From Rhodoferax koreense (lineage in GTDB: Bacteria > Pseudomonadota > Gammaproteobacteria > Burkholderiales > Burkholderiaceae_C): DNA of 64,000 nucleotides. Position 1 is the first letter of the stretch. Each line of letters opens with the position of its first letter. The stretch spans positions 5,704,001-5,768,000 of the forward strand of contig NZ_CP019236.1 in assembly GCF_001955695.1 (NCBI RefSeq). The letters are read 5' to 3'. The translations under genes and the position numbers were made by a program. The notes beneath the pieces were generated by a model. That model saw nothing but the letters and a program-made list of their open reading frames with translations, had not been told where the DNA came from and made no database searches. This document shows, one piece after another, positions 18,534 to 27,300 of the stretch.

Positions 18534-19199
18534 ATGCGAATCCTCATTGCCGAAGATGACCAGGTCCTGGCCGACGGCCTGCTGCGGGCGCTGCGGGCTT
18601 CGGGCGCGGCGGTGGACCACGTGTCCAGCGGCACCGAGGCCGACGCCGCGCTCATGACCAACAGCGAGTTCGATCTGCTGATCCTCGACCTCGGCCTGCC
18701 CAAGATGCACGGCCTGGAGGTGCTGAAGAAGCTGCGCGGGCGAAGCTCCACCCTGCCGGTGCTGATCCTCACCGCCGCCGACAGCGTGGAAGAACGCGTG
18801 AAAGGCCTGGACTACGGCGCCGACGACTACATGGCCAAGCCGTTTTCGTTGCAGGAACTCGAAGCCCGCGTGCGTGCGCTTACCCGGCGCGGCACGGGTG
18901 GCAGCAGCAGCATCAAACACGGCCCGCTGAGCTACGACCAGGCCGGCCGCGTGGCCACCATCGACGGCAAGATGGTCGAGCTCTCGGCGCGCGAACTCGG
19001 CCTGCTCGAAGTGCTGCTGCAGCGCGCCGGCCGCCTGGTCAGCAAGGACCAGCTCGTCGAACGCCTGTGCGAATGGGGCGAAGAGGTCAGCAACAACGCC
19101 ATCGAGGTCTATATCCACCGGCTGCGCAAGAAGATCGAGAAGGGCCCGATCCGCATCGCCACGGTGCGCGGCCTGGGCTACTGCTTAGAGAAGATATAA
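18534..19199 (+). CDS. OmpR-family response regulator (TctD/QseB-like)
   Basis: A DNA-binding response regulator of 221 residues. The receiver domain has acidic E7, D8 and D9, the phosphoacceptor D52 (LILDLGLPK) and K102 (YMAKPF). The C-terminal winged helix (about 125-220) carries SARELGLLEVLLQRAGRLVSKDQL and the wing ending VRGLGYCLEKI. The partner kinase gene follows after 10 bp. The pair most resembles TctD/TctE, regulators of tricarboxylate uptake, but no transport genes are adjacent, so the signal is unknown. Confidence 0.92.
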   Translation: MRILIAEDDQVLADGLLRALRASGAAVDHVSSGTEADAALMTNSEFDLLILDLGLPKMHGLEVLKKLRGRSSTLPVLILTAADSVEERVKGLDYGADDYMAKPFSLQELEARVRALTRRGTGGSSSIKHGPLSYDQAGRVATIDGKMVELSARELGLLEVLLQRAGRLVSKDQLVERLCEWGEEVSNNAIEVYIHRLRKKIEKGPIRIATVRGLGYCLEKI

Positions 19200-19209
19200 C
19201 GCCGCCTGC

Positions 19210-20649
19210 ATGAAAATTTTCCAGCGCGAGCAACGGTCGCTTTTTGGAGAGATTCTCGACTGGATGCTCACGCCGCTCTTGCTGCTGTGGCCGGTCAGCC
19301 TGGCGCTGACCTGGCTCGTTGCGCAGAGCATTGCCGGCAAACCTTTCGACCGCGCGCTCGAATACAACGTGCAGGCACTGGCCCAGCTGGTGGTGGTGCC
19401 GCATAACCAGCGCGCCCAGTTCAACCTGCCGCAGCCCGCACGCGAAATCCTGCGCGCCGACGATTCCGACCAGGTCTACTACCAGGTGCTGGGCGGCAAA
19501 GGCGAGTTCCTGAGCGGCGAGCGCGACTTTCCCAAGCCGGCCGAGGACGAGAAGCCGATCGACGGCGTGGTGCAGCTGCGCGACGACGAGTTCCGCGGGC
19601 TGGACGTGCGTGTGGCCTACATCTGGGTGCGGCTCGACCTCGCAGGCACGCAGACCGCGTTGGTGCAGGTGGCCGAGACGCGCGAGAAACGCTCGGTGCT
19701 GGCCGCGGAAATCATCAAGGGCGTGATGCTGCCGCAGTTCGTGATCCTGCCGCTCGCCGTGCTGCTGGTGTGGCTGGCGCTGGCACGCGGCATCAAGCCG
19801 CTCTCCCAGCTTGAGGAGCGGATTCGCGCGCGCACGCCCGACGACCTGAGCCCGCTCGACGAAAAAGCCGTGCCGCTCGAAGTGGCGCCGCTGGTGTCCT
19901 CCGTGAATGACCTGCTGAACCGGCTCAAGGATTCCATCGCCACGCAAAAGCGCTTCCTGGCAGACGCCGCCCACCAGCTCAAGACACCGCTGGCCGGCTT
20001 GCGCATGCAGGCCGACCTGGCGCAGCGCGAGGGCGCCAACGCGCACGATCTCAAACTCTCGCTGCAGCAGATTGGCCGCTCCAGCATCCGCGCCACGCAC
20101 ACGGTGAACCAGCTGCTGGCGCTGGCGCGCGCCGAGAACAGCGGTGTGAGCCTGAGCCTGCAGAGCTGCGATCTGGCGCGCCTGACCATGGAAGTGGTCC
20201 GCGACTCGGTGCCGCGCGCGCTCGAGAAAAGCGTGGACCTGGGCTACGACGGCGCCAGCCCCGGCGCGCCAGGTGTGCTGCTCGAAGGCAATCCGACGCT
20301 GTTGAAGGAGATGATCCGCAACCTGGTGGACAACGCCATCAACTACACGCCGTCGAGCACGGAGCGGCCCGGTGTGGTGACGGCACGGGTGCTGGCCGAT
20401 CCCTTCGGCAAGGTGCTGTTGCTGCAGGTGGAGGACTCCGGCCCGGGCATCCCGGAAGCGGAACGCGAGTTGGTGTTCCAGCCGTTCTACCGCGCCCTCG
20501 GCACCGACGCCGACGGCTCTGGCCTGGGGCTGCCCATCGTGCAGGAGATCGCGCGCCAGCACCACGCCAGCATCACCCTCGAAGAAGCCCGGCCGGGCCT
20601 GGTGCCGCCCGGCGTGCGTTTCACGGTGCGCTTCAGCTCGCGCGGGTAA
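19210..20649 (+). CDS. Sensor histidine kinase (TctE/QseC-like)
   Basis: An inner-membrane kinase of 479 residues. A first helix (about 20-40), a periplasmic sensor region of the 2CSK_N type, and a second helix (about 175-195) precede the catalytic part. The phosphorylated histidine is H255 in DAAHQLKTPLAGLR. ATP-binding boxes are N in LVDNAINYTP, DSGPGIPE and GSGLGLPIV. It pairs with the response regulator immediately upstream. Its 3' end overlaps the 3' end of the next convergent gene by 17 bp. Confidence 0.92.
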   Translation: MKIFQREQRSLFGEILDWMLTPLLLLWPVSLALTWLVAQSIAGKPFDRALEYNVQALAQLVVVPHNQRAQFNLPQPAREILRADDSDQVYYQVLGGKGEFLSGERDFPKPAEDEKPIDGVVQLRDDEFRGLDVRVAYIWVRLDLAGTQTALVQVAETREKRSVLAAEIIKGVMLPQFVILPLAVLLVWLALARGIKPLSQLEERIRARTPDDLSPLDEKAVPLEVAPLVSSVNDLLNRLKDSIATQKRFLADAAHQLKTPLAGLRMQADLAQREGANAHDLKLSLQQIGRSSIRATHTVNQLLALARAENSGVSLSLQSCDLARLTMEVVRDSVPRALEKSVDLGYDGASPGAPGVLLEGNPTLLKEMIRNLVDNAINYTPSSTERPGVVTARVLADPFGKVLLLQVEDSGPGIPEAERELVFQPFYRALGTDADGSGLGLPIVQEIARQHHASITLEEARPGLVPPGVRFTVRFSSRG

Positions 20650-20887
20650 CCGCGCCGCGGTGCGCCACGTGCTGCAGGCCGCCCGCGTCCGCCGCAGGCG
20701 CCGAACTCGCGGGCGCGGAAGCCGGGTTCGCGCGCGGCAGCAATTGCAGCAGTTCGGGTTTGACCTGCTGCTGCAGCCGCTGCGGTTCGGTGGCCGGCGT
20801 CGGCCCCCAGCCGGCGAGCAGATTGTGCGCCCAGGCGAAATACAGGCCGTTGGCCAGCAGCAGCAACAGGACGGCCAGGCGCAGCAT
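20633..20887 (-). CDS. Short single-pass membrane protein, apparently a SPOR-domain protein lacking its SPOR domain
   Basis: The protein has 84 residues from the ATG at 20887. An N-terminal signal anchor (MLRLAVLLLLLANGLYFAWAHNLLAGWG) is followed by a proline/alanine-rich stretch. As I recall, Comamonadaceae relatives with this N-terminus next to birA continue for another hundred or more residues into a SPOR peptidoglycan-binding domain. Here the frame stops inside the end of the histidine kinase gene, so the SPOR part seems lost. It begins 2 bp after the birA stop. It may be non-functional. Confidence 0.5.
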   Translation of the reverse strand: MLRLAVLLLLLANGLYFAWAHNLLAGWGPTPATEPQRLQQQVKPELLQLLPRANPASAPASSAPAADAGGLQHVAHRGAVTRAS

Positions 20888-20889
20888 CT

Positions 20890-21663
20890 TCAATCGCCCG
20901 CCGGCCGCACGCTGACCTCGGCGCTGGTGATCGCTTGCAGGCCTTCGGAAGTCATCACCTGCAGAGCGCCACCGGCGTCCACGCCGCGGCCGATGCCCTC
21001 CACACCGTTGCTCAGCCGCAGCGGCCGGTTCAGCAACAGGTCGTGGCGGGCGAAACGCGTCTGGAACGCCGCGAAGCCGTGCTGTTCGAACAGCAACACG
21101 TTACGCACCAGCGGCTCGGCCAGTTGCAGCAGGGTGGTGGCGGCGTCGATGCCGGGCAGCCGTTCGCGCAGGCCGGCCGGCGGGGTGGACAGGCCCTGCG
21201 CCGCATCCGCGGACGGCACGGCGATGTTGATGCCGATGCCGATCACCACATGACGCCCGGTCGAGCCCGGACCCGCGGTTTCGATGAGGATGCCGCCGAG
21301 CTTGCGGCCCTCCAACCACACGTCGTTGGGCCACTTGAGCTGCAGGTCGGGATGCAGGCTCTCGGCCACGCTCACGCCGACCGCCAGCGACAGGCCGGAC
21401 CAGTCGGCCGGTGCCAACGGCAGGCTCAGTGAAAAGGTCAGCGAGTCGCCGACGGCGCTTTTCCAGTCGCGCCCCAGGCGGCCGCGGCCCGCGGTCTGGC
21501 GCTCGGCGACGAGCAGCGTGGGCTCCGGCTGCCCGGCGCGCAGGCGGCGCATGAGTTCGCTGCTGGTGGAATCGATCTCGGGCAGCACTTCCACCGTGAA
21601 GCCGGGCAGCAGCGGCGCCACGGCTTCCCAGATCGCCTCGGCGGGCCATTTGATCACGCTCAT
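20890..21663 (-). CDS. birA: Biotin-[acetyl-CoA-carboxylase] ligase
   Basis: Attaches biotin to the carrier protein AccB through biotinyl-AMP. The protein has 257 residues, with the biotin/ATP loop GRGRLGRDW and the core KWPNDVWLEGRKLGGILIE, then VIGIGINI. There is no N-terminal helix-turn-helix, so this is the monofunctional class that does not repress biotin genes. I chose the ATG at 21663 because family similarity begins there; the frame stays open upstream into the SET gene. It follows the SET-domain gene by 7 bp. Confidence 0.92.
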   Translation of the reverse strand: MSVIKWPAEAIWEAVAPLLPGFTVEVLPEIDSTSSELMRRLRAGQPEPTLLVAERQTAGRGRLGRDWKSAVGDSLTFSLSLPLAPADWSGLSLAVGVSVAESLHPDLQLKWPNDVWLEGRKLGGILIETAGPGSTGRHVVIGIGINIAVPSADAAQGLSTPPAGLRERLPGIDAATTLLQLAEPLVRNVLLFEQHGFAAFQTRFARHDLLLNRPLRLSNGVEGIGRGVDAGGALQVMTSEGLQAITSAEVSVRPAGD

Positions 21664-21670
21664 CTCCGGA

Positions 21671-22189
21671 TCAACGCCTGAAGCCGCGCTTGGGCGCGAG
21701 CAGGGTGCCGCGGCAGTTCTTGGCACCGCACCAGCAGGGGTACTCGGCCTTCAGCTTCTTGGTGTAGCGTTCCTCGATGATCAGGCCGTAGTCGTAGTTG
21801 AGTTCGGTGCCGGCCTTGATCGGTTTGAGCGCCTTGATGAAAATGCGGCCGTCCTGCTCGTCGGCCTCGCAGTTCGGGTCGCACGAATGGTTGATCCAGC
21901 GCGAGGAGTTGCCGCCGAACTTGGCGTCGATCACGCGGTCTTCGTCGATGTGGAAGTAGAAGGTGTGGTTCGGGTCGTTGGGGTCGTGCGGATGCCGGTC
22001 CTGCGCTTCCTGCCAGCTCACGATCTCGCCCACGTATTCCATGATGGTCTCGCCGGCGGCGATGTCCTGCACGGCGAAAACGCCTTTGCCATGCACGCCG
22101 GAGCGGCGGGTCTGGACGCGGCGACCAGGGGTGACGACGGGCTTGGCGGGGACCGCGGCGGCGGGCTTTTGGCTGGTTTTTGGAGGCAC
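21671..22189 (-). CDS. SET-domain protein-lysine methyltransferase
   Basis: About 172 residues. The SET domain spans about 25-150, with GVHGKGVFAVQDIAAGETIMEY written across strands, the AdoMet-binding knot NHSCDPNC and LNYDYG. It ends with a post-SET zinc motif, CWCGAKNCRG. These are the catalytic features of protein-lysine methyltransferases, best known from eukaryotic histones and from chlamydiae. The start is either GTG at 22189 or TTG at 22195. It is divergent from topB, whose product has a lysine-rich tail, and precedes birA. The substrate is unknown. Confidence 0.88.
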   Translation of the reverse strand: MPPKTSQKPAAAVPAKPVVTPGRRVQTRRSGVHGKGVFAVQDIAAGETIMEYVGEIVSWQEAQDRHPHDPNDPNHTFYFHIDEDRVIDAKFGGNSSRWINHSCDPNCEADEQDGRIFIKALKPIKAGTELNYDYGLIIEERYTKKLKAEYPCWCGAKNCRGTLLAPKRGFRR

Positions 22190-22357
22190 GGGCAAAACTC
22201 TGTTAACTTAAAAGGTGCACAGGTGCGCGCGTGTGCGTACATGCGCGAGAGCCAGATTGTAGGAGTCTCATGCCGATTTTTCGCCTGCGCCGCACAGACG
22301 GCCGCGCGGGCGCCTTGGCAAACGGCTCCACGGAATTCGAGAATCAACGAAAAGCTT

Positions 22358-25297
22358 ATGACCAAGACCCTGGTGATTGCAGAGAAACCGTCGGTGGCGC
22401 AGGACATCGTGCGCGCGCTCACGCCGACGGCCGGCAAGTTCGACAAACACGAAGACCATTTCGAGAACGAAAGCTACGTCGTGACCAGCGCCGTGGGCCA
22501 CCTGGTGGAAATCCAGGCCCCCGAGCAGTTCGACGTGAAGCGCGGCAAGTGGAGCTTCGCCAACCTGCCGGTGATCCCGCCGTTCTTCGACCTCAAGCCG
22601 GTGGACAAGACCAAGTCGCGCCTGAACGCGGTGGTGAAGCAGGCCAAGCGCAAGGATGTGACGAAGCTCATCAATGCCTGTGACGCGGGCCGCGAGGGTG
22701 AACTGATCTTCCGCCTGATCGAGCAGTACGCCGGCGGCGCCAAGCCGCTCGGCAAGCCCGTGCAGCGGCTGTGGCTGCAATCGATGACGCCGCAGGCCAT
22801 CCGCGACGGCTTCGGTCAGCTGCGCAACGAACAGCAGATGCAGGGCCTGGCCGACGCGGCGCGTTCGCGCTCCGAGGCCGACTGGCTGGTCGGCATCAAC
22901 GGCACCCGCGCCATGACCGCCTTCAACTCGCGCGACGGCGGCTTCTTCCTCACCACCGTCGGCCGGGTGCAGACGCCCACGCTGTCGGTGGTGGTAGAGC
23001 GCGAGGAGAAGATCCGCAAGTTCGTGAGCCGCGACTACTGGGAAGTGCACGGGACGTTCCAGGCTGAGGCCGGCCAGTACCCTGGCAAGTGGTTCGACCC
23101 GGCCTGGAAGAAGCCGCCGCCCGGCCCGGACGGCGTGCCCGATCCCGAGCAACGTGCCGACCGGGTGTGGAACGAGCGCGAGGCCCGCGCCATCGCCGAC
23201 GCGGCACGGGGCCAGCCCGCCACCGTCACCGAGGAAAGCAAGCCCACGACCTCGGCCTCGCCCGCGCTGTTCGACCTGACCTCGCTGCAGCGCGAGGCCA
23301 ACAGCCGCTTCGGCTTCAGCGCCAAGACCACGCTGGCACTGGCGCAAAGCCTGTACGAGCGGCACAAGGCGCTGACCTATCCGCGGACCGATTCGCGCGC
23401 CCTGCCCGAGGACTACCTGCCGGTCGTCAAGGACACGATGAAGATGCTCGCGGAAAGCGGCATGAAACACCTGGCGCCGTTCGCCAAGCAGGCCGTGGAC
23501 GGCAACTACGTGAAGCCGATCAAGCGCATCTTCGACAACGCCAAGGTGAGCGATCACTTTGCGATCATCCCCACGCTGCAGGCACCGAGTGGCCTGTCGG
23601 AGGCCGAGCAAAAGCTGTACGACTTCGTGGTGCGGCGTTTCCTTTCGGTGTTTTTCCCGAGTGCCGAGTACCAGGTCACGACACGCATCAGCACCGTCGT
23701 GCAAGGCGACAAGAAGTACCCGTTTCGCACCGACGGCAAGGTGCTGGTCAAGCCGGGCTGGCTGGCGATCTACGGCAAGGAAGCCGTGAACGACGAGGAC
23801 GAGAAGGACGGCAAGAACCTGGTGATCGTGAAGCCCGGCGAAGTGGTCCGCACCGAATCCGCCGAACTCAAGGGCCTGAAGACGCGGCCCCCCGCACGTT
23901 ATTCGGAAGCCACGCTGCTCGGCGCCATGGAAGGCGCGGGCAAGACCATCGACGACGACGAGCTGCGCGAAGCCATGCAGGAAAAAGGCCTGGGTACGCC
24001 AGCCACGCGCGCGGCCACCATCGAAGGGCTGATCGCCGAGAAATACATGCTGCGCGAGGGGCGCGAGCTGATCCCCACGGCCAAGGCCTTCCAGCTCATG
24101 ACGCTGCTGCGCGGCCTGGGCGTGGAGGAACTCTCCAAGGCCGAACTCACCGGCGACTGGGAATACAAGCTCGCGCAGATGGAAAAGGGCGCGCTGAGCC
24201 GCGAGACCTTCATGCGCGAAATCGCGCAGATGACGGAACATATCGTCAAGAAGGCCAAGGAATACGACCGCGACACCGTCCCCGGCGACTACGCCACCCT
24301 GTCCACGCCCTGCCCCAACTGCGGCGGCGTGGTGAAGGAAAATTACCGCCGCTACACGTGCACCGGCCTGCCCGGGCAACCCGAGGGGTGCGGCTTCTCG
24401 TTCGGCAAATCGCCGGCGGGCCGGACTTTCGAGCTGGCCGAGGCCGAGGCCCTGCTGCGCGACAAGCACGTCGGCCCATTGGACGGCTTCCGCTCCAAGG
24501 CCGGCTGGCCGTTCACCTCGGAGATCGTGTTGAAGTTCGACGAAGAGGCAAAGAACTTCAAGCTGGAATTCGACTTCGGGGACGACAAGAATGCCGAGTC
24601 GGGCGAGATCGTCGATTTCAGCCAGCAGGACACGCTCGGCCCCTGCCCGATCTGCGGCGCCAACGTGTTCGAGCACGGCAGCAACTACGTCTGCGAAAAG
24701 GCCGTGCCGACCCACGATCAGCCCACGCCGAGCTGCACCTTCAAGAGCGGCAAGATCATCCTGCAGCAGCCGGTGGAGCCTGCGCAGATGGAAAAGCTGC
24801 TCGCCACCGGCAAGACCGACCTGCTCGACAAATTCGTCAGCATGCGAACGCGCCGCGCGTTCAAGGCCTTCCTGGCCTGGGACGCGGAAGCCGGCAAGGT
24901 GAACTTCGAATTCGCGCCGAGCAAATTCCCGCCGCGCAAGACGGCCGCAGGGGCCGCGCCGGCACGTGCGGCCGCCGGCAAGACCGCCGCGAAAAAGGTG
25001 GCGGGCAAGAGCGCCGCTAAATCCGCGGCCAAGACCGCCGTGAAGAAAGCCCCGCGCAAGACGCCGGCCGGCGGCGGACTGAAGCCGAGCGACGCATTGG
25101 CTGCGGTGATCGGCGCCGAGCCGGTGGCGCGCACGGAGGTGGTCAAGAAGATGTGGGACTACATCAAGGCCAACAACCTGCAGGACGCGACCAACAAGCG
25201 CGCCATCAACGCGGATGCGAAACTGCTGCCGGTGTTCGGCAAGCCGCAGGCGACGATGTTCGAGCTGGCCGGCATCATCGGCAAGCACCTGAGCTGA
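22358..25297 (+). CDS. topB: DNA topoisomerase III with lysine/alanine-rich tail and C-terminal SWIB domain
   Basis: A type IA topoisomerase of 979 residues that relaxes and decatenates DNA. The Toprim domain starts TLVIAEKPSVAQDIV and has DAGREGELI. The active-site tyrosine is Y341 (LTYPRTDS). Two zinc-ribbon segments (CPNCGG and CPICGA) follow the core. Residues about 856-906 form a lysine/alanine/proline-rich tail like histone H1, and about 907-979 a SWIB/MDM2-like domain (GLKPSDALAAVIG to ELAGIIGKHL). I chose the ATG at 22358 as the family start; a longer open frame upstream is antisense to birA and the SET gene. Escherichia coli TopB has 653 residues. Confidence 0.95.
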   Translation: MTKTLVIAEKPSVAQDIVRALTPTAGKFDKHEDHFENESYVVTSAVGHLVEIQAPEQFDVKRGKWSFANLPVIPPFFDLKPVDKTKSRLNAVVKQAKRKDVTKLINACDAGREGELIFRLIEQYAGGAKPLGKPVQRLWLQSMTPQAIRDGFGQLRNEQQMQGLADAARSRSEADWLVGINGTRAMTAFNSRDGGFFLTTVGRVQTPTLSVVVEREEKIRKFVSRDYWEVHGTFQAEAGQYPGKWFDPAWKKPPPGPDGVPDPEQRADRVWNEREARAIADAARGQPATVTEESKPTTSASPALFDLTSLQREANSRFGFSAKTTLALAQSLYERHKALTYPRTDSRALPEDYLPVVKDTMKMLAESGMKHLAPFAKQAVDGNYVKPIKRIFDNAKVSDHFAIIPTLQAPSGLSEAEQKLYDFVVRRFLSVFFPSAEYQVTTRISTVVQGDKKYPFRTDGKVLVKPGWLAIYGKEAVNDEDEKDGKNLVIVKPGEVVRTESAELKGLKTRPPARYSEATLLGAMEGAGKTIDDDELREAMQEKGLGTPATRAATIEGLIAEKYMLREGRELIPTAKAFQLMTLLRGLGVEELSKAELTGDWEYKLAQMEKGALSRETFMREIAQMTEHIVKKAKEYDRDTVPGDYATLSTPCPNCGGVVKENYRRYTCTGLPGQPEGCGFSFGKSPAGRTFELAEAEALLRDKHVGPLDGFRSKAGWPFTSEIVLKFDEEAKNFKLEFDFGDDKNAESGEIVDFSQQDTLGPCPICGANVFEHGSNYVCEKAVPTHDQPTPSCTFKSGKIILQQPVEPAQMEKLLATGKTDLLDKFVSMRTRRAFKAFLAWDAEAGKVNFEFAPSKFPPRKTAAGAAPARAAAGKTAAKKVAGKSAAKSAAKTAVKKAPRKTPAGGGLKPSDALAAVIGAEPVARTEVVKKMWDYIKANNLQDATNKRAINADAKLLPVFGKPQATMFELAGIIGKHLS

Positions 25298-25299
25298 CT

Positions 25300-26049
25300 T
25301 CAGGCGCCGCGCGGCTTCTCGAAATAGGGCAGCAAGGCCCGGGCGGCCTCGATGCGCAGGTGCAGGTCGACGCTCGGGTCGGCCATGACGTCGAGCAGGA
25401 ACTGCTTCGGCGCCGACGGGCCTGCGGGCGATGTCGCCACCCGGCCGTCCTGTCCGGCGCTGGGCGTCTGGGGCGTCGGATGAGGTGTGACCGTGGACCC
25501 GATGGGCGCCAGAAGCGCGAGGGCGGCTCGAAATTCGCCCGGCTTGATGCTTTTCAGGCGTGACAGCACATCGGCCTGGGCCTCCGGGCTCGGGCATGCG
25601 TCGAGCCAGGGTTCGTCGGCGAACACCGCCGCCAAATCGCGCGCAATGAACGCCGACCACTGCCCACCTCCCGCCTTCGGTGCGGGCGGCATCTCGGAGG
25701 CGGGCTGCAGGGTGACGCGTGCGGCTGCGACATCGACGAGGTAGCGCAGCCGCAAGCGGTCGAGAAAAAGCGCTGCGTCGCCCGCAGGGACCGGCTCCGC
25801 CAGCGAAAACCACAGTTGGTAGCCGTCGACGCCATTCGCCACGATCGCTGGCGCGGGCAGCGCCAGATCATCCTGGACACCGTGCCACAGTAGCGCCAGG
25901 ACGCGCCAGTCGGCTGGACGCGCCAGTTCGAGCACCAACGCGCGCACCTGACCGTTCTCATCGACAACGCCGGGCTCGCCCTTGGTGCCGGCGCCGACTG
26001 CCTGGTCGACAAGGTAGAGGCGATGCAATTCGGTCTGCAGTCTGTTCAT
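25300..26049 (-). CDS. Conserved protein of unknown function
   Basis: A soluble protein of 249 residues without signal peptide or membrane segment. The N-terminal half has the pattern DGYQLWFSLAEPVP, faintly like RepB-type primase/polymerase folds. The last 40 residues (FLLDVMADPSVDLHLRIEAARALLPY in part) resemble the end of phage small terminases. Neither is enough for a function. The protein appears to be a Comamonadaceae-specific family. It is convergent with topB with a 2-bp gap between stops. Confidence 0.7.
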   Translation of the reverse strand: MNRLQTELHRLYLVDQAVGAGTKGEPGVVDENGQVRALVLELARPADWRVLALLWHGVQDDLALPAPAIVANGVDGYQLWFSLAEPVPAGDAALFLDRLRLRYLVDVAAARVTLQPASEMPPAPKAGGGQWSAFIARDLAAVFADEPWLDACPSPEAQADVLSRLKSIKPGEFRAALALLAPIGSTVTPHPTPQTPSAGQDGRVATSPAGPSAPKQFLLDVMADPSVDLHLRIEAARALLPYFEKPRGA

Positions 26050-26136
26050 GGCGGGACGGGCAAAGCGCAGACTGTACTTGACCCCGGTCCGGGCCTCCCT
26101 GCCCCCTGTCCGGCAAGGCTGGCCGCGATCAGCCCA

Positions 26137-27279
26137 TCAGAGGCGCTCCAGGATGGTCGCGATGCCCTGCCCGCCGCCGATGCACTGCGTGGCCAGCGCA
26201 TAGCGGCCGCCTTCACGCGCCAGCAATGACGCCGCCTTGCCGGTGATACGCGCGCCGGTGGCGCCCAGGGGATGGCCGATGGCGAGGCCGCCGCCGTCGA
26301 TGTTCACCGTTTCGTGCCGCAAGCCGAGGGCACGGATGCACGCCAACGCCTGCGAGCCGAAGGCTTCGTTGATCTCGACCACGTCGAGATCGGCCGGCGC
26401 CAGGCCCGCGCGGGCCAGCGCCTTCTGCGTCGCCGGGACCGGGCCGATGCCCATCAGCGCCGGGTCCACGCCGGCCGTGGCCATGGCGCGAATACGGGCC
26501 AGCGGCGCCAGGCCGTGGCGCGCGGCGTAGTCTTCGCTCGTGACCAGCACCACGGCCGCCCCATCGGTGAGCGGCGAAGACGTGCCGGCAGTGACCACGC
26601 CGCCGTCCTTGAACACGGGCCTGAGCTGGGCCAGCGCGTCGAGGGTGGTGCCCGGGCGGATACAACCGTCCTGCGTCACGTAATCACCCGAGGCCAGCTG
26701 CACGGGCACGATCTCGCCGGTCAGGTGACCCCATTCACGCGCATTGGCGGCCTTCTGGTGCGATGCGAAGGCGAACTGCTCCTGGTCGGCGCGGCTCACT
26801 TCGAAGCGTTGCGCCACGTTCTCGGCCGTGAGGCCCATCGCGATGTAGGCATCGCTGTGTTCGAGCAACTGTGGATTCGGCGAGAAGTTGAAGCCGCCCT
26901 GCGGCACCATGCTCATCGACTCCACGCCGAAGCACAGGTAGGCATCGCCCAGCCCGGCTTCGATGTTGGCCGCGGCGATGTGGACCGCCGACATCGACGA
27001 GCCGCAGAAGCGGTTCACCGTCATGCCGCCGAGCTCGAACGGCAGGCCGGCCAGCAGTGCCACGATGCGGGCGATGTTGTTGCCCTGCGCCGCCTCGGGG
27101 TAGGCGCAGCCGGCGATCACGTCGTCGAGTGTGGCCGGGTCGATGCCGCTCGCGCCGGTGCGGCGCAGCAGGCCAGTGACCGCCTGCGCGGCCAGGGTGT
27201 CGGGCCGCATCCCGACCAACGCGCCCTTGCGCGCGAAATGGAACGGGGTGCGCGCGTAGGCGGAAATCAGGGCTTTCAT
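26137..27279 (-). CDS. Acetyl-CoA C-acyltransferase (3-ketoacyl-CoA thiolase)
   Basis: A degradative thiolase of 380 residues that cleaves 3-ketoacyl-CoA with CoA. The nucleophile is C92 (NRFCGSSM). The catalytic histidine lies in GGGLAIGHPLGATG and the second cysteine in TQCIGGGQG. It follows an SDR-family dehydrogenase gene by 21 bp on the same strand; a ketoreductase-type enzyme and a thiolase together fit a fatty-acid or side-chain beta-oxidation step. Control is probably by the divergent TetR-family gene. Confidence 0.92.
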   Translation of the reverse strand: MKALISAYARTPFHFARKGALVGMRPDTLAAQAVTGLLRRTGASGIDPATLDDVIAGCAYPEAAQGNNIARIVALLAGLPFELGGMTVNRFCGSSMSAVHIAAANIEAGLGDAYLCFGVESMSMVPQGGFNFSPNPQLLEHSDAYIAMGLTAENVAQRFEVSRADQEQFAFASHQKAANAREWGHLTGEIVPVQLASGDYVTQDGCIRPGTTLDALAQLRPVFKDGGVVTAGTSSPLTDGAAVVLVTSEDYAARHGLAPLARIRAMATAGVDPALMGIGPVPATQKALARAGLAPADLDVVEINEAFGSQALACIRALGLRHETVNIDGGGLAIGHPLGATGARITGKAASLLAREGGRYALATQCIGGGQGIATILERL

Positions 27280-27300
27280 GGCGACCTCTCGCTCGCGGGG

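Noticed and set aside
22268..25813. Open frame of over 1100 codons on the strand opposite topB
   Set aside because: It is exactly antisense to a conserved gene, rich in Arg/His/Gly/Val, and matches no family. In high-GC DNA the opposite strand of a real gene often stays open.
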